A stretch of DNA of 64,000 bases, taken from contig NZ_CP137142.1 of assembly GCF_045287255.1 (NCBI RefSeq), positions 2,922,363 through 2,986,362 of the forward strand, in the 5' to 3' direction. This document shows, piece by piece, positions 53,191-61,675 of this stretch. Numbering within the stretch: position 1 is the stretch's first letter; every line of letters starts with the position of its first letter. The DNA comes from Henriciella sp045287255. GTDB lineage: Bacteria; Pseudomonadota; Alphaproteobacteria; Caulobacterales; Hyphomonadaceae. Made by a program: the position numbers and the translations under genes. The notes beneath the pieces were generated by a model that saw only the letters and a list, made by a program, of their open reading frames with translations, was not told where the DNA came from and did not search any database.

Positions 53191-53216
53191 TACTGCGCAT
53201 GACAGTTTTGTGTCAA
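53187..53216 (-). promoter_or_regulatory. Candidate promoter of CAP-domain gene
   Basis: Read on the minus strand: TTGACA (53216-53211), an 18-base spacer and TATGTA (53192-53187). Six bases separate the -10 from the ATG, so transcription should start at or within a base or two of the start codon. Confidence 0.5.
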
Positions 53217-53272
53217 TAAATAAAGTCAGAACTCGGACGGTATTCGGTCCAGACTCGGATGTTGCGATGCAA

Positions 53273-53298
53273 AAAGGCCGCCCCAACGGGACGGCCTT
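53273..53298 (-). terminator. Intrinsic terminator of pnp
   Basis: On the minus strand, AAAGGCCGTCCC pairs with GGGCGGCCTTT (one mismatch), followed by TT. It lies 28 bases after the pnp stop. Confidence 0.85.
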
Positions 53299-53325
53299 TC
53301 ATGAAAATAGAGCTTTAGGAGAGGA

Positions 53326-55449
53326 TTAGTCCTCTTCAGGTGTAACCTCTTTGCCGGTTTCCTGATCGATATTCTTCATCGACAGGCGAACCTTACCGCG
53401 ATCATCAAAGCCCATCAGCTTGACGTATACGGCCTGACCTTCAGATACGACGTCTTTCGGGTGGCCGATCCGCTCATTTGCCATTTGGGAGACATGGACC
53501 AAGCCATCTTTCGGGCCAAAGAAGTTTACGAACGCCCCGAAGTCTTTGATCGAAACGACTTTACCTTCGTAAATCTCACCGACTTCAGGCTCGGCAACAA
53601 TCTCTTTGATCATCTTCAGCGCGACATCAATGCTGGCGCGATCGGTGGCAGAGACCTGCACCGTGCCATCGTCATCAATGTTCACCTTGGCACCGGACTC
53701 GTCGACAATGCCGCGAATGACCTTGCCGCCAGACCCGATCACGTCGCGGATCTTGTCTTCTGGAACCTTGATGATTTCCATTTGCGGGGCGTTGTCAGCC
53801 AGTTGCTCACGAACCGTATCCAGCCCTTTGGCCATTTCACCGAGGATGTGAGCGCGGCCGCCTTTGGCCTGCTCCAGTGCGGTTTCCATGATCTCTTTGG
53901 TGATCCCGGCAATCTTGATGTCCATTTGCAGGGACGTCAGACCTTTATCAGTGCCAGCCACTTTGAAGTCCATGTCACCGAGATGGTCTTCATCACCGAG
54001 GATGTCAGAGAGGACCGCAATGCCTTCTTCATCCTTGATCAGGCCCATCGCAATACCGGAGACCGGACGCTTCAGCGGCACACCGGCATCCATCATCGCC
54101 AGAGAACAGCCACAAACCGTTGCCATGGAAGAGGAACCGTTAGACTCGGTAATCTCAGACACCATGCGGATCGTGTATGGGAAGTCTTCATGCTCTGGCA
54201 GAACGGCGCGAAGCGCACGCCAGGCGAGCTTACCATGACCGGTTTCACGGCGGCTGGTGCCACCCATGCGGCCGGTTTCACCAACAGAGTATGGCGGGAA
54301 GTTATAGTGAAGCAGGAACTTCTCTTTCTTCGTGCCATCCAGGCCGTCAATGAATTGCTCATCGTCAGACGTGCCGAGTGTAGCCACACAGATGGCCTGT
54401 GTCTCACCACGTGTGAACAGTGCAGAACCATGCGTGCGGGGCAGGAAGCCAGCCTCCGCAAGGATTGGGCGAACGTCAGCAAGACCACGACCGTCAATAC
54501 GCTTGCCGGTGCGGATGATGTCGCCGCGAACGACTTTGGCTTCCGCTTTCTTAAACGCTGCAGAGAAGACATTGGCGTCCATGCCATCTTCATTCTCTTC
54601 AGTCGCAACCAGTTCAGCGGCTGCTTTTTCGCGCGCTTCACCAACCGCCGCCTGACGGTCCAGCTTTTCAGTGATGGAGTAAGCTTTGGAGAGGTCAGCG
54701 CCAACCAGGTTTTGAATGGCGGACAGCTCTTCAGAGAGGTCCTCGGCTTCAAACTCGAATGGCTCTTTAGCGGCCGCTTCAGCCAGTTTAATGATCGCAT
54801 CGATCACAGGCTGCATGGCTTCGTGTCCGGCCATTACTGCGCCGAGCATGACATCTTCAGAAAGCTCTTTGGCTTCTGATTCAACCATCATCACCGCGTC
54901 GCTTGTGCCGGCAACAACCAGATCAAGCTCAGACTCTTCGAGCTCATCAACGGTTGGGTTGATGACATAGTTACCGTCTTTATAGCCAACGCGCGCGGCG
55001 CCGATTGGGCCCATGAATGGCGCACCAGACAGGACGAGTGCAGCAGACGCACCAATCATGCCCAGTACGTCTGGATCGTTTTCAAGGTCGTAAGATACAG
55101 CGGTCAGGACAACCTGAACTTCGTTCTTGAAACCATCGACGAAAAGCGGGCGGATTGGGCGGTCGATCAGGCGAGACGTCAGAGTCTCTTTTTCTGTCGG
55201 GCGCCCTTCGCGCTTGAAGAAACCGCCAGGGATGCGGCCAGACGCGTAGTATTTTTCCATATAGTTGACCGTCAGCGGGAAGAAGTCCTGTCCCGGCTTC
55301 GCAGATTTTGCGAATGTTGCGGTCGCCAGCAGCGTTGTTTCACCATAGGTGATCATAACAGCGCCATCGGCTTGGCGAGCCACCTGGCCCGTTTCGATTT
55401 TTAGTGTCCGGCCGGCCCATTCCAGCGAGACTGAGTGCTTATCAAACAT
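53326..55449 (-). CDS. pnp: Polynucleotide phosphorylase
   Basis: A 707-residue 3'-5' exoribonuclease that uses phosphate to degrade RNA and is a degradosome component. Two RNase PH domains (about 10-145 and 310-545) flank the helical domain; the KH domain follows with IRDVIGSGGKVIRGI, then the S1 domain with GKVVSIKDFGAFVNF and HVSQMANERI. Full family length. It lies 72 bases after rpsO, the universal order, with a terminator-like hairpin between that makes readthrough partial. Confidence 0.97.
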   Translation of the reverse strand: MFDKHSVSLEWAGRTLKIETGQVARQADGAVMITYGETTLLATATFAKSAKPGQDFFPLTVNYMEKYYASGRIPGGFFKREGRPTEKETLTSRLIDRPIRPLFVDGFKNEVQVVLTAVSYDLENDPDVLGMIGASAALVLSGAPFMGPIGAARVGYKDGNYVINPTVDELEESELDLVVAGTSDAVMMVESEAKELSEDVMLGAVMAGHEAMQPVIDAIIKLAEAAAKEPFEFEAEDLSEELSAIQNLVGADLSKAYSITEKLDRQAAVGEAREKAAAELVATEENEDGMDANVFSAAFKKAEAKVVRGDIIRTGKRIDGRGLADVRPILAEAGFLPRTHGSALFTRGETQAICVATLGTSDDEQFIDGLDGTKKEKFLLHYNFPPYSVGETGRMGGTSRRETGHGKLAWRALRAVLPEHEDFPYTIRMVSEITESNGSSSMATVCGCSLAMMDAGVPLKRPVSGIAMGLIKDEEGIAVLSDILGDEDHLGDMDFKVAGTDKGLTSLQMDIKIAGITKEIMETALEQAKGGRAHILGEMAKGLDTVREQLADNAPQMEIIKVPEDKIRDVIGSGGKVIRGIVDESGAKVNIDDDGTVQVSATDRASIDVALKMIKEIVAEPEVGEIYEGKVVSIKDFGAFVNFFGPKDGLVHVSQMANERIGHPKDVVSEGQAVYVKLMGFDDRGKVRLSMKNIDQETGKEVTPEED

Positions 55450-55478
55450 ACGTTTTATCTTTCATGTACATACGAAAA

Positions 55479-55509
55479 AGCCCGCCTGATCCCCATGATC
55501 GGCGGGCTT
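55479..55509 (-). terminator. Hairpin terminator between rpsO and pnp
   Basis: On the minus strand AAGCCCGCC (55509-55501) pairs with GGCGGGCTT (55487-55479), followed by TTTC. It sits in the rpsO-pnp gap, as in other bacteria where it sets the ratio of the two products. Confidence 0.85.
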
Positions 55510-55520
55510 GTTTGAGGAGC

Positions 55521-55790
55521 CTAGCGGCGAATGCCAAGCTCTTTAATAAGAGCCTGGTAACGGCTCTCTTCTTTCCTCTTCACATAATCGAGGAGTTTCC
55601 GGCGCGTGGCCACCATGGCCAGAAGTCCGCGACGGGAGTGATTGTCTTTTTTATTGTCCTGGAAGTGTCCAGTCAGGTTATTGATGCGTTCCGTAAGGAT
55701 CGCGACCTGGACTTCAGGGGAACCCGTGTCACCTTCGGTGCGGGCAAATTTCTTGATCAGTTCAGCTTTACGCTCTGCAGTGATCGACAT
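55521..55790 (-). CDS. rpsO: 30S ribosomal protein uS15
   Basis: An 89-residue protein of the small ribosomal subunit, complete from MSITAERKAELIKKF to QALIKELGIRR with the conserved GDTGSPEVQVAILTERI and HSRRGLL segments. The second of two close ATGs (55790) is chosen by family length. It binds 16S rRNA early in assembly. The 248-base region upstream should hold the rpsO promoter. truB, a common upstream neighbour, is absent. Confidence 0.97.
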   Translation of the reverse strand: MSITAERKAELIKKFARTEGDTGSPEVQVAILTERINNLTGHFQDNKKDNHSRRGLLAMVATRRKLLDYVKRKEESRYQALIKELGIRR

Positions 55791-56038
55791 CAGCAATGGT
55801 CTTTCAATAGCGCCAGAATGGCGGTTGGTTTTTGGCCCGTTTTGAGCCGCTCTGTTTGGGGAGGGCGATTTGCCATTCAGCCGTGCCGGGATGTCGTCCA
55901 GTCAGGCTAGGGGCAAAGCGTGTCTCGCCAAGGCGCGCATATGGCACTTTTGGGGTGTTTTGAAAAGCCCTGTAGGCAGTCCGACTCTTTTGTTTGCGAT
56001 TCATCAATAAGTAAAAACTTTCTCCTAAACAGCCCCTT

Positions 56039-56548
56039 ATGGGGACGTACCAACTGATACACTTAAATGTTGTCCGACCACTCGGCGCATTCTCAATCGA
56101 GCGCGAAGAAGCAAAATACTTCTTTTCGCAATTACCAACCATTTTTGCCGATGCTCGGGAGGCCGAAGGGCCGCGCTGGCATAATCACGGCATCCGGCTG
56201 GCCGATGGGAACTATCTTGACCTGCCCAAGATTTTCCAGCTGCGCACAGAAGCGGACGAGAATCCGCACATCATGACGATGGCTGGATGGGAGAGCGCCA
56301 AGGCGTTGCATCGCTTCAGCTATCGCATGCGCTCGCATGCCGACGGCATGAAGCAGCTCCGCCACTGGGTCGATCGCTCGGAAGGGGCGACCATGGTGAT
56401 GTTCTGGGCAGAGCGCGGCAAGCGCGTTGCGCTAGAAGAGGCTTGGGACCGTTTGCAGAAATTACGCAGCGACGGTCCGACGCCAGAAGCCTTCAGCCTG
56501 CAACAGCGCTTTGATGCGCCTGACGCGGGATGTTCACAAGCGGCTTAA
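56039..56548 (+). CDS. DUF3291 domain protein
   Basis: A 169-residue soluble protein of the DUF3291 family, which resembles small haem- or antibiotic-monooxygenase-like dimeric barrels. The marks are YQLIHLNVVRPLG near the start, MAGWESAKALHRFSYR in the middle and MVMFWAERGKRVALEEAWDR near the end. Activity unknown. It converges on purA with a four-base overlap of the ends. Confidence 0.85.
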   Translation: MGTYQLIHLNVVRPLGAFSIEREEAKYFFSQLPTIFADAREAEGPRWHNHGIRLADGNYLDLPKIFQLRTEADENPHIMTMAGWESAKALHRFSYRMRSHADGMKQLRHWVDRSEGATMVMFWAERGKRVALEEAWDRLQKLRSDGPTPEAFSLQQRFDAPDAGCSQAA

Positions 56549-57843
56549 CCGCGCTCAAACGGATCGCGCATCAGGATCACATCTTCGCGTTCCGGAGAGG
56601 TTGAAACCAGTGCGCAGGGCTTGCCAACCAGCTCTTCGAGACGGCGGACATATTTCACGGCCTCTGCGGGCAGGTCATTCCAGCTACGTGCGCCGCGGGT
56701 TGAGCCACTCCAGCCCGGCATGGTCTCATAGATCGGTTTCACGCGCGCCTGCGCTGCGGCCGTTGCGGGCAGGTAATCCAGCATTTCACCATCAATCTCG
56801 TAGGCCGTGCAGACCTTGATCTCACTCATCCCATCAAGAACATCGAGTTTTGTCAGGGCGAGACCATCGACCCCGGACACCGCGCAAGCTTGGCGCACCA
56901 TAACCGCATCAAACCAGCCGCAGCGACGCGCACGGCCTGTCACCGTACCGAACTCATGGCCACGCTCGCCCAGGCCCTGACCAACTTTATCAAACAGCTC
57001 GGTTGGGAAGGGGCCTGCGCCAACCCGCGTGGTGTAGGCTTTGGCAAGGCCGAGCACATAGCTGACCGCGCGAGGGCCAAGGCCTGTCCCGGCAGCGGCT
57101 TGGCCTGAGACGACATTTGAAGAGGTCACGAATGGATAGGTGCCGTGATCAACATCCAGCATAACGCCCTGCGCGCCTTCAAACAGGATGCGGCGGCCTA
57201 GCTTTTCGCTCTCCCCAAGGATTTTCCAGGCCGGGCCAGCATAGGCCAGGACGCGTGGCGCGATTTCCAGCAATTGGGCTTTCAGAGCGGCGGCATCCGG
57301 GGCTTCAAGGCCAAGCCCGGTCCGTAGGGGCGTATGATGAGCGATCAGGCGTTCAAGCTTCTGATCCAGCGCAGCTTCATCAGCCAGATCTGCGACCCGG
57401 ATCGCACGGCGGCCAACCTTGTCTTCATAGGCCGGGCCGATGCCGCGCTTTGTGGTGCCGATTTTCGCGCCATCGCTGGCTGCGCCTTCGCGGGCGCCAT
57501 CCAGATCCTTATGCCAGGGCAGGATCAGACAGGCCGTTTCAGCCAGCAGCAGGTCATCCGGGGTCAGCGTAATGCCCCCTTCGGCCATCTTGTCGATTTC
57601 GGACAGAAGCTGCCAGGGATCAACGACAACGCCATTGCCAATGACGGAAAGCTTGCCGCCACGCACAACGCCAGAAGGCAGGAGGTTGAGTTTATAGGTC
57701 TGGCCATCAATCACCAGCGTGTGGCCAGCATTATGCCCGCCCTGGAACCGTGCAATGACATCAGCGCGATGGGACAGCCAGTCCACAATCTTGCCTTTAC
57801 CCTCATCGCCCCATTGGGCGCCAACAACGACTACACCTGCCAT
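56545..57843 (-). CDS. purA: Adenylosuccinate synthetase
   Basis: A 432-residue GTPase that joins IMP and aspartate in AMP synthesis. The P-loop GDEGKGK is at residues 12-18 after VVVVGAQW, RFQGGHNAGHT follows, and TTKRGIGPAYEDK and GARSWNDLP mark the later active site. The ATG at 57843 matches the family start; upstream codons are not conserved. A small CTGTC-TCA-GACAG hairpin lies 20 bases upstream in the 136-base leader. Confidence 0.97.
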   Translation of the reverse strand: MAGVVVVGAQWGDEGKGKIVDWLSHRADVIARFQGGHNAGHTLVIDGQTYKLNLLPSGVVRGGKLSVIGNGVVVDPWQLLSEIDKMAEGGITLTPDDLLLAETACLILPWHKDLDGAREGAASDGAKIGTTKRGIGPAYEDKVGRRAIRVADLADEAALDQKLERLIAHHTPLRTGLGLEAPDAAALKAQLLEIAPRVLAYAGPAWKILGESEKLGRRILFEGAQGVMLDVDHGTYPFVTSSNVVSGQAAAGTGLGPRAVSYVLGLAKAYTTRVGAGPFPTELFDKVGQGLGERGHEFGTVTGRARRCGWFDAVMVRQACAVSGVDGLALTKLDVLDGMSEIKVCTAYEIDGEMLDYLPATAAAQARVKPIYETMPGWSGSTRGARSWNDLPAEAVKYVRRLEELVGKPCALVSTSPEREDVILMRDPFERG

Positions 57844-57979
57844 GTCCGATGTCCTTATATAGCCGCCTGTCTCAGACAGTGTTTGAGGTGATTTTGCAAG
57901 GGGGTGAAACGCCCTATTCTGCCGTTTTCGGACAATTTGAGGACTTACACTGCCTTGGGCCGACTTATCTCGGGCTCGT

Positions 57980-58858
57980 TTAGTGAAAGATGGCTGGCTT
58001 CTTCTCAAAGAAACGCTTCTCGGCGCGGGCGATTGGGGCCTGCATTTTCGAGGGTGCCATACTGTAGGTCTCACGTCTCAGGAATTGCATCAGGACATCG
58101 CGTTTGCCCGCGGCTGAGAGCTGCTCAGCGCTTAGGGTTTCCCCGATATGGACAGGCATGGCTGTCCCAATCCGCCGTTTCACTTCCCTGAAAACGAGGG
58201 CCAGTCGGAGCTCGATGGCCATATGGCTCGCCCATTGAAAGAGACGGGAGTTCTGGCCCTCAAAAAAGATCGGCGTGACGCTCGCTCCGCTTTTGGTGAT
58301 CAGCTTAGCGGTAAACGGTTTCCATGTGTCATCCACAGCGGCTTTGGCGAAAGGGGTTGGCGAGGTCGATACTCCGCCCGAAGGGAAAACAATAATGCAT
58401 TCGCCATTGGCAAGGCGCTCAAGGCTTTCCGCTCGCGTTGCGATATTGGTGGCTTGAGCCTCTCGCGTGCCTGCAAAGTCGATTGGCAGCAGCCAGTCGC
58501 GGGCTTCAGGCGCGCCATCGAGCACAGCATTGGTCAGGACTTTGAAGTCGGTGCGGCGCAAGGAGATCAGCCAGCTGATCATCAGGCCATCCAGAACGCC
58601 GAAGGGATGATTGGCAACGACAACAAGAGGCCCTGTATCCGGGATTTGGGCAAGGCGCGCTGAATTGAACTGCACGTCCAGTTCAAGCAGCTTCACTGCC
58701 GCGGCAAAAAACGGTTCATGGGCGAGGTCAGCGCGATAGATCTCATAGAGATGCTGTAGCTTTTGTTGCCCGGAGAGGCGCTCTATTGCCCGCACAACCC
58801 CGCGTTTCAGCGGATGGTCAAAATAGGCTGCATAAGAGAGCTGCGGCGCCTCGTTCAT
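57980..58858 (-). CDS. Lysophospholipid acyltransferase family protein
   Basis: A 292-residue protein with the acyltransferase motif NHPFGVLDG (His followed five residues later by Asp, as in the hemolysin-like/OlsA-related branch) and a substrate motif FPSGGVSTSPTPFAKA (motif III). It lacks clear membrane helices and may bind the inner face of the membrane. It should transfer an acyl chain to a lysolipid or lyso-ornithine lipid; which one cannot be told. It lies between purA and the DnaJ-domain gene on the same strand. Confidence 0.87.
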   Translation of the reverse strand: MNEAPQLSYAAYFDHPLKRGVVRAIERLSGQQKLQHLYEIYRADLAHEPFFAAAVKLLELDVQFNSARLAQIPDTGPLVVVANHPFGVLDGLMISWLISLRRTDFKVLTNAVLDGAPEARDWLLPIDFAGTREAQATNIATRAESLERLANGECIIVFPSGGVSTSPTPFAKAAVDDTWKPFTAKLITKSGASVTPIFFEGQNSRLFQWASHMAIELRLALVFREVKRRIGTAMPVHIGETLSAEQLSAAGKRDVLMQFLRRETYSMAPSKMQAPIARAEKRFFEKKPAIFH

Positions 58859-58902
58859 GGATCAGATGTGCGGCGATTTCCCTGTCCTGACAAGGAAAGG
58901 CC

Positions 58903-59520
58903 TCAGTCCTTCATCAAGCCAGCGGCTTTGAGAGTCTTCCCGGCACGGATGACGCGGGCAAGCTTGTCTTCTGAGGAGCGGTCACCGCTATTGCTGTCCG
59001 GGTGGAAGCGGCGGACATAATCGGCATAGCGTGCACGGATCTCGGCAGGCTTGGCTGTTGGCTCCAGATCAAGCTCTGACAGCGCGCGCGCGGCAACCCC
59101 GGTTGCGCCACGCGCGGCGCGGCGTTCGGCGCGGTCGGCTTCGCTATTGCCGAAGAATTCAGAGCCGCGATAGGTGCGTGGGTCGTGCGCTTTGCCTGAC
59201 TTCGCCCCGCCCATTGGTCCAGACCCCATCTTCCAGGTTTGTTTGAAGCCGTAACGCGCATTCTCGTTGAAATCTTTGAGCTGCTCTTCAGTCATCGTAT
59301 CGAAGAAGTTGAAGCTGCGATTATACTCCGCCGCGTGGCGTTTGCAGAACCAATGCTTGCCATCGCCAAACTGCATCGGCGCAGGGTGCTCACCCGCAAG
59401 GTCGCACCCTTTATGCTCGCAAACACGGGTCTCCTGCGCTTTTTCACGAGACTTCTCGTCAGCAGGCGGTTTCACCCTTATATCGGTGAACTTGGGTCGG
59501 TAATTATAATCTTTAGCCAT
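58903..59520 (-). CDS. DnaJ-domain protein
   Basis: A 205-residue protein with a Cys/His-rich N-terminal part (RVCEHKGCDLAGEHPAP, then HWFCKRHAAEYN, probably metal-binding) and a C-terminal J domain carrying HPD in YVRRFHPDSNSGDRSSE. It should stimulate DnaK. The family is nearly always beside bolA in alphaproteobacteria, as here, divergent across 44 bases. The ATG at 59520 is set by the conserved start MAKDYNYRPKFTDIRVK. Confidence 0.93.
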   Translation of the reverse strand: MAKDYNYRPKFTDIRVKPPADEKSREKAQETRVCEHKGCDLAGEHPAPMQFGDGKHWFCKRHAAEYNRSFNFFDTMTEEQLKDFNENARYGFKQTWKMGSGPMGGAKSGKAHDPRTYRGSEFFGNSEADRAERRAARGATGVAARALSELDLEPTAKPAEIRARYADYVRRFHPDSNSGDRSSEDKLARVIRAGKTLKAAGLMKD

Positions 59521-59564
59521 CGGGCGCGCAATGTAGTGTGTTCGGATCAAAGAGGCCAGCACGA

Positions 59565-59825
59565 ATGACAAGAGCACAAAGAATTGAACACTTATTGACG
59601 CAGGCCCTATCGCCTGCGGCGCTCGAAATCATCGATGATAGCAGCAAGCATGCCGGTCATGCCGGGGCGCGGCCTGAGGGTGAGACCCACTATACCGTGC
59701 GCATTCAAGCGGCCGCTTTTGAGGGGCTGAGCCGCGTGGCGATGCAGCGGGCAGTCCTCGATGCCCTGAAACCCGAATTTGAGAGCGGGCTGCATGCTTT
59801 ATCCATCAAAGCCTCAACGATCTAA
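59565..59825 (+). CDS. bolA: BolA family protein
   Basis: An 86-residue protein of the BolA/IbaG fold: TRAQRIEHLLTQALSPAALEI, HAGHAGARPEGETHYTV, then LSRVAMQRAVLDALKPEFESGLHALSI. The invariant His of the HALSI segment, used for [2Fe-2S] sharing with monothiol glutaredoxins, is present. AGAGG lies before the ATG at 59565. Likely in iron-sulfur trafficking or morphology control. Confidence 0.94.
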   Translation: MTRAQRIEHLLTQALSPAALEIIDDSSKHAGHAGARPEGETHYTVRIQAAAFEGLSRVAMQRAVLDALKPEFESGLHALSIKASTI

Positions 59826-59886
59826 CAGCTTTTGAGAAGCTTTGGTTAAGCCAGATCGGATAGGTTATCTCCAAGCGGAGACCATC

Positions 59887-60279
59887 ATGACCCGGAATAA
59901 CCCCCTTCTGAAAGACCAGGATGCCACCGTGCGCATTGCGGCCACGCCGGACCAGACGTGGGCCTTTGACGCCGATTATTTGTATCAGCGTCTGGAAATG
60001 TTGCGCCCGGTTGGCCGTCATTATGTGCGCCAGATTCAGTTCCTTGATCTCCTGTCTGATATTCTGCTGGTCGCGGGGGTCTTGTCAGCTTTCTTCGTTG
60101 CGTGGTGGACGGTTTTTCCGCTTGTCGGTGTGGCCTGCGCGCAGCGGTATTCGAACCGCCGCCGGGCGGGTGAATTAGCCGCGCGGGCGGCACAGGAATC
60201 TACCGATATCTTCCTGTATCTTTATAATTCCGGGGTTCTGTCGGTTGAGCAGACGGCTCCTAACCGTCGCCGCGCATAG
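59887..60279 (+). CDS. Hypothetical two-helix membrane protein
   Basis: A 130-residue protein with a polar N-terminus, two hydrophobic segments at about 57-85 and a polar, helical C-terminus ending in PNRRRA. AGCGGAG lies about nine bases before the ATG at 59887, preferred over an earlier in-frame start. I recognise no family. Its last 20 bases overlap the convergent monooxygenase gene. Confidence 0.75.
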   Translation: MTRNNPLLKDQDATVRIAATPDQTWAFDADYLYQRLEMLRPVGRHYVRQIQFLDLLSDILLVAGVLSAFFVAWWTVFPLVGVACAQRYSNRRRAGELAARAAQESTDIFLYLYNSGVLSVEQTAPNRRRA

Positions 60280-61483
60280 GGCGGGGGATGCCGTCCTCGG
60301 TGGCGCTGGCCTTGCGCGCCAGCATACGCCGGATCGGGCCAATACCGTCAGCGGCCATCAGGCCCAGCGTTCGGATCGGCTTGGCCAGCATGGAATCGTT
60401 TGAGAAGAGGCGATCAATCCCGTCGAGCATCAGCGCTGAGCCGTGGCCATCGAAATGGCGGGCCTGCGAATAAAGCTCCAAAACCGATGGGGCGCCAATA
60501 TCAAGGCCGACATGCAGGGCATCCTCAACCACTTCGATCAGCGCCCCGACATCGCGCAGGCCCTGATTGAGGCCCTGACCCGCAAGGGGGTTCACGCGTC
60601 GCACGGCATCTCCAACCAGAGCTGTGCGTGGCCCGGTGAGTGCTTCGGCCAACTGCAGGATCAGCGGATAGCTTCCGGCTTCTTCCTCAAGCTCCATATG
60701 TCCGGCAAAATCGGCAAAGCGAGCATTGACCTCAGCCTCAGCCGCTTCTTTGCCTAACGCTACAAGCGCCTCTGCTGCGCCGCGTTTCATATACCAGGCA
60801 AGATTGGCCCGGTCGCCAAGCAAAGGCAGGGTCGCAAAAGGCCCTTCGGGTGTGAACAATTGCCGGGCAATGCCGTCATGCGGGCGATCCAGTTTCACAT
60901 TCGCCGTGAAAACGGATTTCTGATAGTCCCGCCCTTCTGTGCCAATGCCAAGTGCATTGCGAACAGGTGAGTTCATACCGTCACAGCCGACCAGCAGGCG
61001 GGTTTCAATTACGCTGCCATCGCCAAGTGTGACCTTAACCGATCCGGGACCAGACTCCATCCCAGCAAAGAAAGCGTGTTGGCGCCAGTCAAGGTTATCT
61101 TGCTCGCCAAGGCGTTGGTCGAGAATCTCCTGAAGCGGTTCTGCCATAACCATATAGCCGAGCGGCTCATCACTCTGCCCGAGGTCTTCATCGCGGAACA
61201 GGACAGAGGCGGCTCCAAAAATATGAGTACCACCATCGGTTGCTTCCAAACCATGCAGAGGTTGGCTGGTTTCAAGCAGGGCCTCTGTTGCCCCAACCGA
61301 TTTCAGCAAGCGCCAGCTCCCCGTGACGACAGCATAATTGCGCCAGTCCCGGCGTTTCTCGGCGTTTGGATCGCGGGCATCGATCAAAACAGTATCCAGA
61401 CCCAGCTGCGCCAGACCCAGGGCCAGTGTGGCGCCCGCAGCGCCCGCGCCAATAATGACGACGTCTCGGATGCTTTCTGTCAT
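60260..61483 (-). CDS. UbiH/UbiF-family FAD monooxygenase
   Basis: A 407-residue flavoprotein hydroxylase, probably adding a hydroxyl to the ubiquinone ring. The FAD-binding GxGxxG (IIGAGAAGATLALGLA) is at residues about 10-25, the DG motif in LLVGCDGMNSPVRNALG, and the second FAD motif in GDAVRRVNPLAGQGLNQG, where the usual GDAAH reads GDAVR. The ATG at 61483 is the family start. Which position it hydroxylates cannot be told; UbiK in this window fits the same pathway. Confidence 0.9.
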   Translation of the reverse strand: MTESIRDVVIIGAGAAGATLALGLAQLGLDTVLIDARDPNAEKRRDWRNYAVVTGSWRLLKSVGATEALLETSQPLHGLEATDGGTHIFGAASVLFRDEDLGQSDEPLGYMVMAEPLQEILDQRLGEQDNLDWRQHAFFAGMESGPGSVKVTLGDGSVIETRLLVGCDGMNSPVRNALGIGTEGRDYQKSVFTANVKLDRPHDGIARQLFTPEGPFATLPLLGDRANLAWYMKRGAAEALVALGKEAAEAEVNARFADFAGHMELEEEAGSYPLILQLAEALTGPRTALVGDAVRRVNPLAGQGLNQGLRDVGALIEVVEDALHVGLDIGAPSVLELYSQARHFDGHGSALMLDGIDRLFSNDSMLAKPIRTLGLMAADGIGPIRRMLARKASATEDGIPRPMRGDG

Positions 61484-61675
61484 GGCGGGAACGATACTCT
61501 GCGCCTCTGAAACAATCCATGCCTGACATACAAGTGGGCGTTTGCGTCGCAGTGTGCACGATTTTTGATCACTCGGATTGCCGCAGTGCAGCAATCACTT
61601 GTTAAGACTGGCGCGATCTTGGGCAGGCCCGCTTAGCTGTGTTCGTCAACAACTTAAGCTGCGGGAGATACGGGC

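Noticed and set aside
53461..54879. 472-codon open frame on the plus strand opposite pnp
   Set aside because: It is fully antisense to a complete, conserved pnp. Its translation has no recognisable domain and the frame is explained by codon bias of pnp.
61609..61625. Sigma-54 promoter before amt
   Set aside because: TGGCGCG fits the -24 part, but the -12 element is out of register by one base (TTGGGC), so it is not called.
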